Shown: piece by piece, positions 23,736-31,810 of the stretch
How positions within the stretch are numbered: the first letter of the stretch is position 1
Layout: each line of letters opens with the position of its first letter
NCBI GenBank assembly: GCA_029945665.1
Contig: JAQSCZ010000010.1
Location: 8,812 to 43,409 of the forward strand
Reading direction: 5' to 3'
DNA: 34,598 nt
From: a bacterium
GTDB lineage: Bacteria; Bacteroidota; Bacteroidia; NS11-12g; UBA955
Program-made: the position numbers and the translations under genes
Notes under the pieces: generated by a model
The model's input: the letters and a program-made list of their open reading frames with translations, nothing else
Databases searched by the model: none
What the model was told of the DNA's origin: nothing

Positions 23736-23743
23736 CAAAAATA
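23736..23743 (-). promoter_or_regulatory. -7 promoter box for the CDF exporter gene
   Basis: The minus strand reads TATTTTTG, 7 nt before the TTG start; this supports the TTG start and a very short leader. No -33 box at the right distance. Confidence 0.4.
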
Positions 23744-23792
23744 ATGGAAATATTTTACAACTAAATAGATGTTCTATTGTTTGTAATGTTGA

Positions 23793-24662
23793 ATGAACAC
23801 AACAATAAGAATGGGAGGTGTGCCTGAGCATTTTAATTTTCCGTGGCAATTGGCACAAGATTATGGCTTTTTTACCAAAGAGAATATTGATTTCAAATGG
23901 TCGTTTTACAACGCAGGCACTGGTGCCATGGTAAAAGCATTGGAGGCAGGAGAATTAGACATGGCCATATTGTTGACAGAAGGTGCAGTATCTGCTATCA
24001 TCAAAGGATTGCAGGCAAAAATTGTAAAGCAATACATTACCTCGCCTCTCATTTGGGGTATCCATACAGGCAATCATTCGGGCCTCGAAAATATTGGAGC
24101 ATGTGAAGGTAAAAAGTACGCCATAAGTAGATTTGGGAGTGGAAGCCATTTAATGGCAATGATAGATGCCGAAGTGCGCAATAAAAAAATTGAAGAACAG
24201 GATTTTGTTTTGGTTGAAAATATGCCAGGTGCTATACAGTCCTTGGAAGCTAATTTGTCTCAAGTTTTTTTCTGGGAAAAATATACCACCAAGCCGAATG
24301 TCGATTCTGGACTTTTAAATAGGATTGGCGAGTTTATAACACCTTGGAGTTGTTTTCAAATTGTGGCATCTAATCAAATATTAGAGCAACATCCTGAAAA
24401 AGTGGAGGCCATTTTAAAGACCATTAATTTTACTTGTAAGCAATTCATGACCGCAGACAATAGCATTGATATGATACTGGCCAATTTTGATATGAAACCC
24501 GAAGATGCCTTGGCTTGGTTTTACAGCACTGAGTGGAATACGGATTACAACGTGAGTGAAAAAATGCTAGAAAATGTGATGTATTCGTTGAAGAAGATTG
24601 GGAATATAGAGAAAGAGGTGAAGCCAATTGATTTGGTAGACAAATTGGTCACATTAATTTAA
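23793..24662 (+). CDS. Substrate-binding-protein-fold protein without signal peptide
   Basis: 289 residues. It opens TIRMGGVPEHFNFPWQLAQDYGFF, then YNAGTGAMVKALEAGELDMAIL, KQYITSPLIWGIHTG, KYAISRFGSGSHLMAMIDA and EANLSQVFFWEKYTT, matching the NMT1/SsuA-like periplasmic-binding fold as found in many Bacteroidota. No signal peptide or lipobox exists, and no permease or ATPase is nearby, so it probably acts in the cytoplasm as an enzyme or binding protein, as MqnA/MqnD do in menaquinone synthesis; it lacks the CCCFC motif of THI5. Ligand unknown. The last 94 codons are duplicated at 28004-28286. Confidence 0.8.
   Translation: MNTTIRMGGVPEHFNFPWQLAQDYGFFTKENIDFKWSFYNAGTGAMVKALEAGELDMAILLTEGAVSAIIKGLQAKIVKQYITSPLIWGIHTGNHSGLENIGACEGKKYAISRFGSGSHLMAMIDAEVRNKKIEEQDFVLVENMPGAIQSLEANLSQVFFWEKYTTKPNVDSGLLNRIGEFITPWSCFQIVASNQILEQHPEKVEAILKTINFTCKQFMTADNSIDMILANFDMKPEDALAWFYSTEWNTDYNVSEKMLENVMYSLKKIGNIEKEVKPIDLVDKLVTLI
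24355..24637 (+). repeat. Direct repeat, copy A: 3' end of the substrate-binding-fold gene
   Basis: 283 bp matching 28004-28286 without gaps at a constant offset of 3649 bp, with about 10 substitutions by eye. Both ends of the similarity are sharp. Confidence 0.92.
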
Positions 24663-24726
24663 AGAGAGATTAACAAAAAGCGGATTTATAAGTCCAATAA
24701 ATTTAATTTGTATTCAATTAATAGTT

Positions 24727-27048
24727 CTACCAAATAACAGTAATAGTTCCCTTCTTAGTTTGACTATTATTCGTGTTCACGGCTCTATATTTTACTATCC
24801 AAACATAAACACCTTGTGGAACTATAAAACCTTTAGAATATTTCCCATTCCAAGAAATTGTATTGTTATTGCTCTCATAAATAAGGCCGCCCCAGCGATT
24901 AAATATTTTTAAACTACAGTCTATTAAATCACAATTTGTAATGCCCGTAAATTCATCGTTAATGCTATTGAAATCAGGGCTAAATGAACTGGGAAAATAA
25001 ACATTACAATTGCAATCTTCAGCTGTTATTTTTATGCTATCATTCGAAATACATTCATTTTGTTTTATTTGTAATTTATAAACGCCACTTTTTAGAATCT
25101 GGATAGCATAAGTTGAATCACCAGTGTTCCATTTATATGCTCCATAGCTGATATTGCTGGGCGGGGTAAATAACATATTTCTACAAATTATAGTATCGTC
25201 TCCTAAATAGTTTTCAACTTTATGTAATATATTAATTGAGTCTTTTAAGGTGATACTTAAATGATCAATAAATGCTTTTATTTCAACTTGATAGGCTTCC
25301 GCATTTTTGTAAATATGAAAGATTAAAGATTGATTTAAATGGTCTATTTTGCCATCTCCAAAATTCCAAATTAGCGAATCTGCCCCAATATTATTAATAT
25401 TAAAAATGGTAGTGTCTCCTATGCAAAAGTTTTTTGTTTTGATTTTGCAATCGAAAGTTTTTATCCTAATTGTATCATAGGAATAGCACTTGTTTTCCAT
25501 TGCCCTAACCCAATAAATACCAGTTTGGTTAAGGCTCTTTATTTTTGAAGTGGTTGAATCATTCCATAAAACATTGGAATATTTAGTATTCAAATTAATG
25601 TTTAAAGTATCGCTGCTGCAAATAATAGTGTCATTGCCTAAGGCTGGTTTAATAATGTCATTAATATGTATAAGTTGCGTAAAAGTATCGTTTGTAAAAA
25701 GGGTATAGGTGTATGCTTTTATAAGGAAATCCCCAGTATCCTTATATTTGTGTTTTATTGAATAGATTTGTTTGTTGGTTATGGTATTTCCATCATCAAA
25801 ATCCCACTTTACAGAATCTGAGAATGTGTTAATCAGTTCACAATAAACAGTGTCATTTGAACAAATTGAATCTTTAATAATTAATTGTGGCTGGAAGTTT
25901 TTAGTATATATAGTGTTCATTAGACTGCCACAGTGGTTGCCTAATAAGTAATGAGCCTTATGTATGTAGTTACAAGAAATTCCCTTATTGTTTGGGAATT
26001 CGATTTCGGCAAGTGTATCTTGACTTTGAGTTCCATTGCCCAAGGAGATATAGATTTTATTATCTGGAGCTAATTCAAAATCTGATATGCGATATACTTC
26101 ATTTTTTTTTGCAGTAATTTCAAATCCAATGGAATCAATAATATTATAAGGTTTTAATAGACTAATTTCACATTGATATATTTTGGATTTGCCGATATTG
26201 TTTTGATTCCTAACCAAATATAAAAATTGATTGTTGGGCGAAAACTCCTTAATTAATGAACCATCTAAGCTATCAATAAATGCTCTTTCATTTATAATTC
26301 CATTCTTGTTATTAAAGTTTAATAAAATAAATGAATTTTTATTGTCACTTATATTGTAAGTGCTGTAGGCTAATAATTTGCCATTAGGCGACGGTTGTAT
26401 GCTTGTAAATAGGTTTGAATTACTATTTTTTATTCTAGTTTTAAATTTTTTTATAGTTTTATCTAGCCCATTTTGAGTTAGCTTGAAAACAAACATTGAG
26501 TCGTTATTGCTTGGTGGTAAACATATCCAAAAATCTCTTTTATTGTTATGCAATACTGCTGTTAGTATATTGCCATAGTTTTTTGTTAATAGCGTATTTT
26601 TACTCACTATTTTACCTCTTCCGCTATCTAAAGACATATCTACAATTGAATAACTAGCATCTCTTGCTAAACCATAGGTATTAGGCATGCCTGATGTAAA
26701 AATATAGTATATGTTTTTAGTACCAGGTTTTTTTAATATTATCTGACCTCTTGTAAATAGGTTGCCAAAAAGATTGTTTCCATTTTTCATAGTATCATGG
26801 TATCTGTTAAAAACAGTGATGCCATCTGTATAAAATAATAGGTTACCCAATGAGTCTGAGATTGAACTACACGTGTAATCCGAATATAAATTGGGATTAG
26901 AGTTTTGATAAACACTTATTTCAGCAGGCGATTTATTGAAATTAAATTCCATATTATAACCCAAACACCAGATATTATTTTCTTTTTGGGCATAGGTATT
27001 AAGATGTATAAAAAAGGCAAAAATCAGTATCGGATATCTTTTACTCAC
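24727..27048 (-). CDS. T9SS type B cargo protein (PKD domains, gliding-motility-type C-terminal sorting domain)
   Basis: 773 residues from a GTG start, giving a clean signal peptide (MSKRYPILIFAFFIHLNTYAQ, abbreviated: SKRYPILIFAFF...TYAQ). Longer frames exist, but the ATG at 27093 lies inside the terminator hairpin of the upstream gene. Residues about 25-370 form a repeat domain of the kind that begins NNIWCLGYNMEFNFN and contains SDSLGNLLFYTDGITVFNRY, common in Bacteroidota secreted proteins. Two PKD-like domains follow (VKWDFDDGNT, IWNFGDGK). The last 85 residues are the sorting domain: NVYFPSSFSPDFNSINDEF, LKIFNRWGGLIYES and VPQGVYVWIVKYRA. It should be exported by Sec, then by the type IX system to the surface or medium. 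Gene is AT-richer than its neighbours. Confidence 0.85.
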   Translation of the reverse strand: MSKRYPILIFAFFIHLNTYAQKENNIWCLGYNMEFNFNKSPAEISVYQNSNPNLYSDYTCSSISDSLGNLLFYTDGITVFNRYHDTMKNGNNLFGNLFTRGQIILKKPGTKNIYYIFTSGMPNTYGLARDASYSIVDMSLDSGRGKIVSKNTLLTKNYGNILTAVLHNNKRDFWICLPPSNNDSMFVFKLTQNGLDKTIKKFKTRIKNSNSNLFTSIQPSPNGKLLAYSTYNISDNKNSFILLNFNNKNGIINERAFIDSLDGSLIKEFSPNNQFLYLVRNQNNIGKSKIYQCEISLLKPYNIIDSIGFEITAKKNEVYRISDFELAPDNKIYISLGNGTQSQDTLAEIEFPNNKGISCNYIHKAHYLLGNHCGSLMNTIYTKNFQPQLIIKDSICSNDTVYCELINTFSDSVKWDFDDGNTITNKQIYSIKHKYKDTGDFLIKAYTYTLFTNDTFTQLIHINDIIKPALGNDTIICSSDTLNINLNTKYSNVLWNDSTTSKIKSLNQTGIYWVRAMENKCYSYDTIRIKTFDCKIKTKNFCIGDTTIFNINNIGADSLIWNFGDGKIDHLNQSLIFHIYKNAEAYQVEIKAFIDHLSITLKDSINILHKVENYLGDDTIICRNMLFTPPSNISYGAYKWNTGDSTYAIQILKSGVYKLQIKQNECISNDSIKITAEDCNCNVYFPSSFSPDFNSINDEFTGITNCDLIDCSLKIFNRWGGLIYESNNNTISWNGKYSKGFIVPQGVYVWIVKYRAVNTNNSQTKKGTITVIW

Positions 27049-27073
27049 AATAATTTCTAAAATCAAATATACT

Positions 27074-27112
27074 AAAAAAAAATTGGGAATCATTCTAAAA
27101 TGATTTCCCAAA
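27074..27112 (-). terminator. Strong hairpin terminator after the Cys-rich secreted protein gene
   Basis: The minus strand has TTGGGAAATCATT and AATGATTCCCAA (27083-27111, one bulge, 4-nt loop) followed by nine T. The plus strand side also has a T run, so it may work both ways. It separates the 27125 gene from the T9SS cargo gene and rules out the latter's upstream start candidates. Confidence 0.85.
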
Positions 27113-27124
27113 TTTTTTTGTTTT

Positions 27125-27637
27125 TTAAGGACAATGAATATCAATTGTAGCAGTATTTGATGTTGATGGATTATAAGAAACTGTGGCTTCAATTATGCCG
27201 CCTGGATTTGAGGGAGTAACACATCCTGAACAGGTCAGAAATGATGAGTAATTCTTAGATCCTCCAGGCCATGAACTAAATACACCCCATGGATTTGTAG
27301 TCCCAGTTAAATTTGAAGGATCTGCTATTAGGATAGCAGAGGGGCATTCGCAAGGGCCATCGCAAAATGATAAACAAGGGGCCGTGAAAGTTGTAACTCC
27401 AGGGGAACTAAAAGTGCCACTAGCAACACCACCTGCAGGATAGCTATGGCTACATGGATATTTTGTATAATCCCAAATAAGGGCAAATGGACAACTCGTG
27501 TGATTTATAACAGTGATAGTCATACAAGGTCCACCGCAACAGCCAGGTGAACAAGGTGTAACTTGAGAGTATGAGGTACTTTGATTGCCTATAACAAGGA
27601 TAAGAGCGATTAAAAGTTTATAAACTAGATTATTCAT
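27125..27637 (-). CDS. Secreted Cys-rich protein, unrecognised
   Basis: 170 residues. A signal peptide ends near residue 25 (MNNLVYKLLIALILVIGNQ, then TSYSQ). The mature part has 13 cysteines (CSPGCCGGPC, SCPF, YPC, APCLSFCDGPCECP, TCSGC, HCP) and many Gly, Ser, Pro and Thr, with MTITVINHTSCPFALIWDY reminiscent of small extracellular beta-sandwich proteins of Flavobacteriia. Disulfide-stabilised and extracellular is the likely picture; no T9SS domain is visible on it. It has its own terminator and lies with the T9SS cargo gene between the two direct repeats. Function unknown. Confidence 0.7.
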   Translation of the reverse strand: MNNLVYKLLIALILVIGNQSTSYSQVTPCSPGCCGGPCMTITVINHTSCPFALIWDYTKYPCSHSYPAGGVASGTFSSPGVTTFTAPCLSFCDGPCECPSAILIADPSNLTGTTNPWGVFSSWPGGSKNYSSFLTCSGCVTPSNPGGIIEATVSYNPSTSNTATIDIHCP

Positions 27638-27984
27638 TTTTTTTTGTATTATTAAATTTTATTGTTTGCGTTTTAAGTAATGGTTTTAATTTGGGCTTTT
27701 ATTTTTTGTTAATTTTCCATATTGTTTCTCCTTTCTTTTATGTAAAAATCATTTGACAAACTTATGTGTTGATTATCAATCAAAAATGCGTAAAACTACG
27801 CATTTTTTTTACGTAGTTTTACGTACGCAAAATAGGACAGCGCTGATATAATATTGGTAAACAACAGATTGCCCAAAATAAGCACGTTTAACTGAATATA
27901 AATTGATTGCTAATTTCCAGTAATTTAGAAAAAATGACACAAATTTGACTTAAGTTTTCGATTTTTTATTTGTGACATCCCTAA
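27638..27984. other. Intergenic stretch with nested inverted repeats
   Basis: About 350 bases, very AT-rich, without a supported gene. The notable content is the nested inverted repeat at 27782-27823 (listed separately). The rest shows nothing recognised. Confidence 0.5.
27782..27823. repeat. Nested inverted repeats with two alternative foldings
   Basis: AAAAATGCGTA (27782-27792) and TACGCATTTTT (27797-27807) are perfect 11-nt arms around AAAC. CGTAAAACTACG (27789-27800), which includes that loop, is also a perfect inverted repeat of CGTAGTTTTACG (27812-27823). The two hairpins exclude each other. The first could act as a terminator (T8 follows); the pair could also be a recombination or regulatory site. 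Confidence 0.8.
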
Positions 27985-28311
27985 ATGGAATTAAATTATT
28001 TGATTCAAATTGTGGCATCGAATCAAATATTAGAGCAACATCCTGAAAAAGTGGAAGCCATTTTAAAGACCATTAATTTTACTTGTAAGCAATTCATGAC
28101 CGCAGACAATAGCATTGATATGATACTGGCCAATTTTGACATGAAACCCGAAGATGCTTTGGCTTGGTTTTACAGCACCGAGTGGAATACGGATTACAAA
28201 GTGAGCGAAAAAATGTTAGAAAATGTGATGTATTCGTTGAAGAAGATTGGAAATATAGTGAAAGAGGTGAAGCCAATTGATTTGGTTTGGGACATGGTGA
28301 GTCTTAAATAG
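27985..28311 (+). pseudogene. Truncated duplicate of the substrate-binding-fold gene (C-terminal third only)
   Basis: An open frame of 108 codons: about 7 unrelated N-terminal codons (MELNYLI) joined to the C-terminal 94 residues of the protein encoded at 23793-24662, then a different short tail. Eight of the ten substitutions against copy A are silent; the other two change Asn to Lys and Glu to Val. It lacks the first lobe of the binding fold and the ligand cleft, so it is unlikely to function. The silent bias suggests the copy descends from an intact homologue that diverged under selection before truncation. Confidence 0.8.
28004..28286 (+). repeat. Direct repeat, copy B
   Basis: Matches 24355-24637 over 283 bp in the same orientation. 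The 3.4 kb between the copies contains the T9SS cargo gene, the Cys-rich secreted protein gene and the nested inverted repeats. Confidence 0.92.
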
Positions 28312-28321
28312 TTAGTGAAAT

Positions 28322-28340
28322 TAGTCAACTCAGTTGACTA
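28322..28340. terminator. Palindrome between converging genes
   Basis: AGTCAAC-TCA-GTTGACT, extended by T/A at each end, is a perfect short-loop palindrome between the truncated duplicate and the end of the M2 peptidase gene. A terminator for both sides is likely, but no long T run follows. Confidence 0.45.
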
Positions 28341-30158
28341 TTATAGTGTTTCAGGCAAGGTGTATTTTCTCCCCTTATTCTGCTTCTTTAAATACTCCAT
28401 CACAGGCATAAAATAATTGACCAATGCTTTGGCGCTTAAATCAGAACCTGTATTGTCTTTTAACATTTTTCTCCAATCGCCACTTGCTCCAGGGTACATC
28501 ATTTTTTGTAAGAAAGTTCCAATCTCTTTGTTGCCGTAATAATTGGTGGCATGTGGATCTTGGTGTAAAATGTTTTTTGCAATATGCTCGTGTACTTGAA
28601 ACAATAAAATATAAGACAATGCATAATCATAATACTGGGCAGCATCATCGTTGATATGGGTTTTGCTAGCCGCATCGCAGTAAGCATCGTTGCGCGCGCT
28701 TGGCGGTGTAATGCCTTGGTATTTACTTACCAAGTCCCACCAATGTTTGTTGTAGTCGGCTACTGGTAAATTGGCTGCATATAAATCGTGTTCATAATGG
28801 GTCATTACACCAGCGCTCCAAGGAATAAATACAATATAATTTAAAGCTTCTTTCAACAGTTGCATCGTGTCATTGGTCTTTACATCACCCGGTAGTAAGC
28901 CAATGCCAGATATAAATGGTTTTTGCATAGCGGCCAATCCCATCATACTGCCAAAAGCCTCGTGATAAGCGCGGTTGGCTCCACCTCTTAAAACATATGG
29001 CACATCTTTGTTGGAGTATGTTAAGTAATAATAGATATGTCCGAATTCATGGTGAGTCGTTTCGTACCATTCGCTGTTCGGTTCTATGCTCATTAGTGAA
29101 CGCACATCTTCTTTTAAATTCATGTGCCAAGCACTGGCATGGTTGTTTTTGCTATAACCTGCATCTGGCGCCAATGGAAATAAATCTGATTTTTCGTAAA
29201 ATGATTTTGGCAAAGGAGGAAAGCCAATACTCACATAAAAACGTTCGGCTTGTTCGCTGAACCATTCTTTTTGTTTTAGTTTTAAAACGCTGTCAAGGTT
29301 AAGGCCTGCCACATTTACCATCGCACTCCAATCTTGTCCCCAACGGTTGCTCAACCAATGGGCAGGTAAAGCATCGGGTACTTCTTTGGCCTTGTATTTT
29401 TTAGCCAGTTCGTAACGGGCCCAAGTGTGTAATTCTCTGTAAATAGGCCATACATCGCGAATCATCTCCTCGTTCATCTTCATCATCTCCTCTGTGGTCA
29501 TTCCATAATCACTTACTTGATAAGTAAAGAAATCGCTATAGCCCAAAGGTTTTACCGTTTGATTGCGCAACATTTGCAAATTGACTAATCCTTCTTTTAA
29601 AGTTTTACCAACTTCTTTACTGGCGGTCCAAGCCTGTTCACGCAATTTCAAATCATTCGATTCATTGAGTATTTTGTCAATATCATTGGTGCTTACTTTT
29701 TTACCATTCAACACAAAATTAAATCCAAATAAATTGCTGATTTGTTGGGTTTCCGCTTTAATGCGCTGCTCTACCATGTCTTTCATACTGGCAGGGTTAT
29801 TGGCTGCCGCATACAGTATAACATTCAATTGTTTTACTTGAATAGGTGTAAGCATGTCTTTTAATTTCAAATACACTTGTACGCTATCTATTACACTTTG
29901 ACTGCCTGTAAAAGCGGCCATGGCTTTATTGGCTTCGTCAGTAGCTTGAGCAGCCGATGAATCACCCTCTTTGATGTAGGTATTGCTTTTCCATTGTGCC
30001 TCGCTACTTACCGTATATAATTCTTGATAGACAGTATTGTAACTGTCTAGGAATTTTTGCACGCGCAGTTGAGCAACTGTATGTCTGTTGTCGGCTTTAG
30101 GAGCAGAGCTGCAAGCAGCTAATAAGGCAATTAAGCTGAGGTTAAAAAGTAGTTTCAT
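28341..30158 (-). CDS. M2-family metallopeptidase lipoprotein (peptidyl-dipeptidase A / ACE-like)
   Basis: 605 residues. The lipobox LLAAC (Cys16) predicts an outer-membrane or periplasmic lipoprotein. The zinc site is visible: TTHHEFGHIYYYL with His370, Glu371 and His374, followed by RGGANRAYHEAFGSMMGL with Glu400 as the likely third ligand. RGGAN...YHEA is characteristic of M2 (angiotensin-converting-enzyme-like) peptidases, and length and helix-rich composition agree. It would cleave dipeptides from the C-termini of oligopeptides. The N-terminal part is helical without other domains. Single gene; a -7 box lies 16 nt before the ATG. Confidence 0.9.
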   Translation of the reverse strand: MKLLFNLSLIALLAACSSAPKADNRHTVAQLRVQKFLDSYNTVYQELYTVSSEAQWKSNTYIKEGDSSAAQATDEANKAMAAFTGSQSVIDSVQVYLKLKDMLTPIQVKQLNVILYAAANNPASMKDMVEQRIKAETQQISNLFGFNFVLNGKKVSTNDIDKILNESNDLKLREQAWTASKEVGKTLKEGLVNLQMLRNQTVKPLGYSDFFTYQVSDYGMTTEEMMKMNEEMIRDVWPIYRELHTWARYELAKKYKAKEVPDALPAHWLSNRWGQDWSAMVNVAGLNLDSVLKLKQKEWFSEQAERFYVSIGFPPLPKSFYEKSDLFPLAPDAGYSKNNHASAWHMNLKEDVRSLMSIEPNSEWYETTHHEFGHIYYYLTYSNKDVPYVLRGGANRAYHEAFGSMMGLAAMQKPFISGIGLLPGDVKTNDTMQLLKEALNYIVFIPWSAGVMTHYEHDLYAANLPVADYNKHWWDLVSKYQGITPPSARNDAYCDAASKTHINDDAAQYYDYALSYILLFQVHEHIAKNILHQDPHATNYYGNKEIGTFLQKMMYPGASGDWRKMLKDNTGSDLSAKALVNYFMPVMEYLKKQNKGRKYTLPETL

Positions 30159-30174
30159 TTGAAATGATTTTTTA

Positions 30175-30182
30175 CAAACATA
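30175..30182 (-). promoter_or_regulatory. -7 promoter box for the M2 peptidase gene
   Basis: The minus strand reads TATGTTTG (TAnnTTTG), 16 nt before the ATG at 30158. -33 box not clear. Confidence 0.4.
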
Positions 30183-30304
30183 AATATTATATCTGTAAAA
30201 TAATGATAATACAATGTTATAATTATTTTAAAACGGTAGAGACCGTTCTGTTGGAATAATATTCGATTCAGGTTGGTCGTATTTCCCTGAAATAAAAAGG
30301 TGTT

Positions 30305-31774
30305 TTATATTGAAATAAAGGCTTTTGCTTTCAACAAAACAGGAGATAAAATCTCATCTTCATCTTTCGGCTGAACAGCTGCTGTGTAATGGCTTAAAAA
30401 GCTTTCTAAAATAGGCGATGTTTTAAGTGGTCGACGGTATTGAATAGCGCGCGCTGCCGTTACCATTTCAATAGCCAATACTTGCAATACATTTTCACAT
30501 ACTTTGTATAATTTGGTTGCACCATTGGCACCCATGCTTACATGGTCTTCTTGCCCATTGCTACTAACAATGCTATCGACACTTGCGGGGCTGCATAATT
30601 GTTTATTCTGACTAACAATACTCGCTGCTGTATATTGTGCAATCATGAGTCCACTTTCTAAACCGGGATTGTGACTTAAGAATGGAGGTAAACCTCTTAG
30701 TCCACTTATTAATTGAAATGTTCTGCGTTCAGAAATATTGCCCAATTCTGCCAAAGCCATGGCGGCAAAATCTAGACTTAAAGCCAAGGTTTGACCATGA
30801 AAATTTCCGCCACTTATAATCAAATCTTCTGCTTCAAAAATATTCGGATTATCGGTTACGGCATTTATTTCTCTTTCGAATATTTGTTCGGCATATCCAA
30901 TGGCATCTAGGCTAGCGCCATGCACTTGCGGGATACAACGGAAAGAGTAGGGGTCTTGTACTTGGATTTTTGTTTGTGAAATAATTTCGCTGCCTTGCAA
31001 CAATTGATGGATTGCGGCGGCTGTTTTTATTTGACCACTTTGGTTGCGGATAATATGGGTGTGGGCGAGGAAAGGTTCTACTCTCGCATCAAATGCATCA
31101 ATCGAAAGACTTGCAATGGTATTCGATTTTTCAATAATATTTTGAGCAGATAATAAACAATGCACCCCATAAGCACTCATAAATTGTGTGCCATTAATAA
31201 GTGCTAAACCTTCTTTCGGGCCAAGCGTTACAGCCGTTATTTGGTGTTTGTCTAATATAGTTTTTGCTGGTACCATTGCATCGCCTTCCCATACCATGCC
31301 TTCGCCAATAAGCGGTAGTGAAAGATGGGCCAATGGTGCTAAGTCGCCCGAAGCGCCGAGGGAACCTTGCTGATAAACAACCGGAATAATATCTAAATTG
31401 TAAAAATCAATTAAGCGTTGCACCGTTGCTAATTGCACCCCTGAGTAACCATAAGACAAAGATTGTGCTTTTAATAAAAGCATTAATTTTACAATAGATT
31501 GTGGCACATAATCGCCCGTACCACAAGCATGAGAACGCAATAAATTGTATTGTAATTGCCCCAATTGATCGTTGGGAATTACGGTGTTGCACAAAGAACC
31601 AAAACCTGTATTAATGCCATAAATCATGGAATTGCCATTGGCGATTTTCTTTTGCAGATAATTGTATGAATTATTAATTTTTACAATAGCGGCATCGCTT
31701 AAAGTTAATTTTTCGTTTGAATTTACAAAAGCCTGAATGGCAGCTAAGGTAAGTGGTTCGCCAATTTTTATCAT
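30305..31774 (-). CDS. hutH: Histidine ammonia-lyase
   Basis: 489 residues, close to the usual ~500. It converts histidine to urocanate and ammonia, the first step of histidine breakdown, using a self-made MIO group. The MIO triad is Ala141-Ser142-Gly143 in QQGSLGASGDLAPLAH. Other signatures: YGINTGFGSL (Tyr near 52), LLRSHACGTGDYV, NGTQFM, VTDNPNIF, SGGNFHGQTLALSLDF and SSNGQEDHVSMGANG. No hutU, hutI or hutF is in the window; the next gene upstream in the same direction is hisS, only 36 nt away on the unadjusted frame, so co-transcription is possible. Tyrosine ammonia-lyase is less likely given the set of motifs. Confidence 0.93.
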   Translation of the reverse strand: MIKIGEPLTLAAIQAFVNSNEKLTLSDAAIVKINNSYNYLQKKIANGNSMIYGINTGFGSLCNTVIPNDQLGQLQYNLLRSHACGTGDYVPQSIVKLMLLLKAQSLSYGYSGVQLATVQRLIDFYNLDIIPVVYQQGSLGASGDLAPLAHLSLPLIGEGMVWEGDAMVPAKTILDKHQITAVTLGPKEGLALINGTQFMSAYGVHCLLSAQNIIEKSNTIASLSIDAFDARVEPFLAHTHIIRNQSGQIKTAAAIHQLLQGSEIISQTKIQVQDPYSFRCIPQVHGASLDAIGYAEQIFEREINAVTDNPNIFEAEDLIISGGNFHGQTLALSLDFAAMALAELGNISERRTFQLISGLRGLPPFLSHNPGLESGLMIAQYTAASIVSQNKQLCSPASVDSIVSSNGQEDHVSMGANGATKLYKVCENVLQVLAIEMVTAARAIQYRRPLKTSPILESFLSHYTAAVQPKDEDEILSPVLLKAKAFISI

Positions 31775-31810
31775 ATAATTTGTTGGTGTACAAACACCCT
31801 TATTTGGTTC

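Noticed and set aside
27049-27192. Upstream extension of the T9SS cargo gene to 27093 or 27192
   Set aside because: These codons run through the terminator hairpin of the upstream gene and into its coding end; the GTG at 27048 gives a clean signal peptide.
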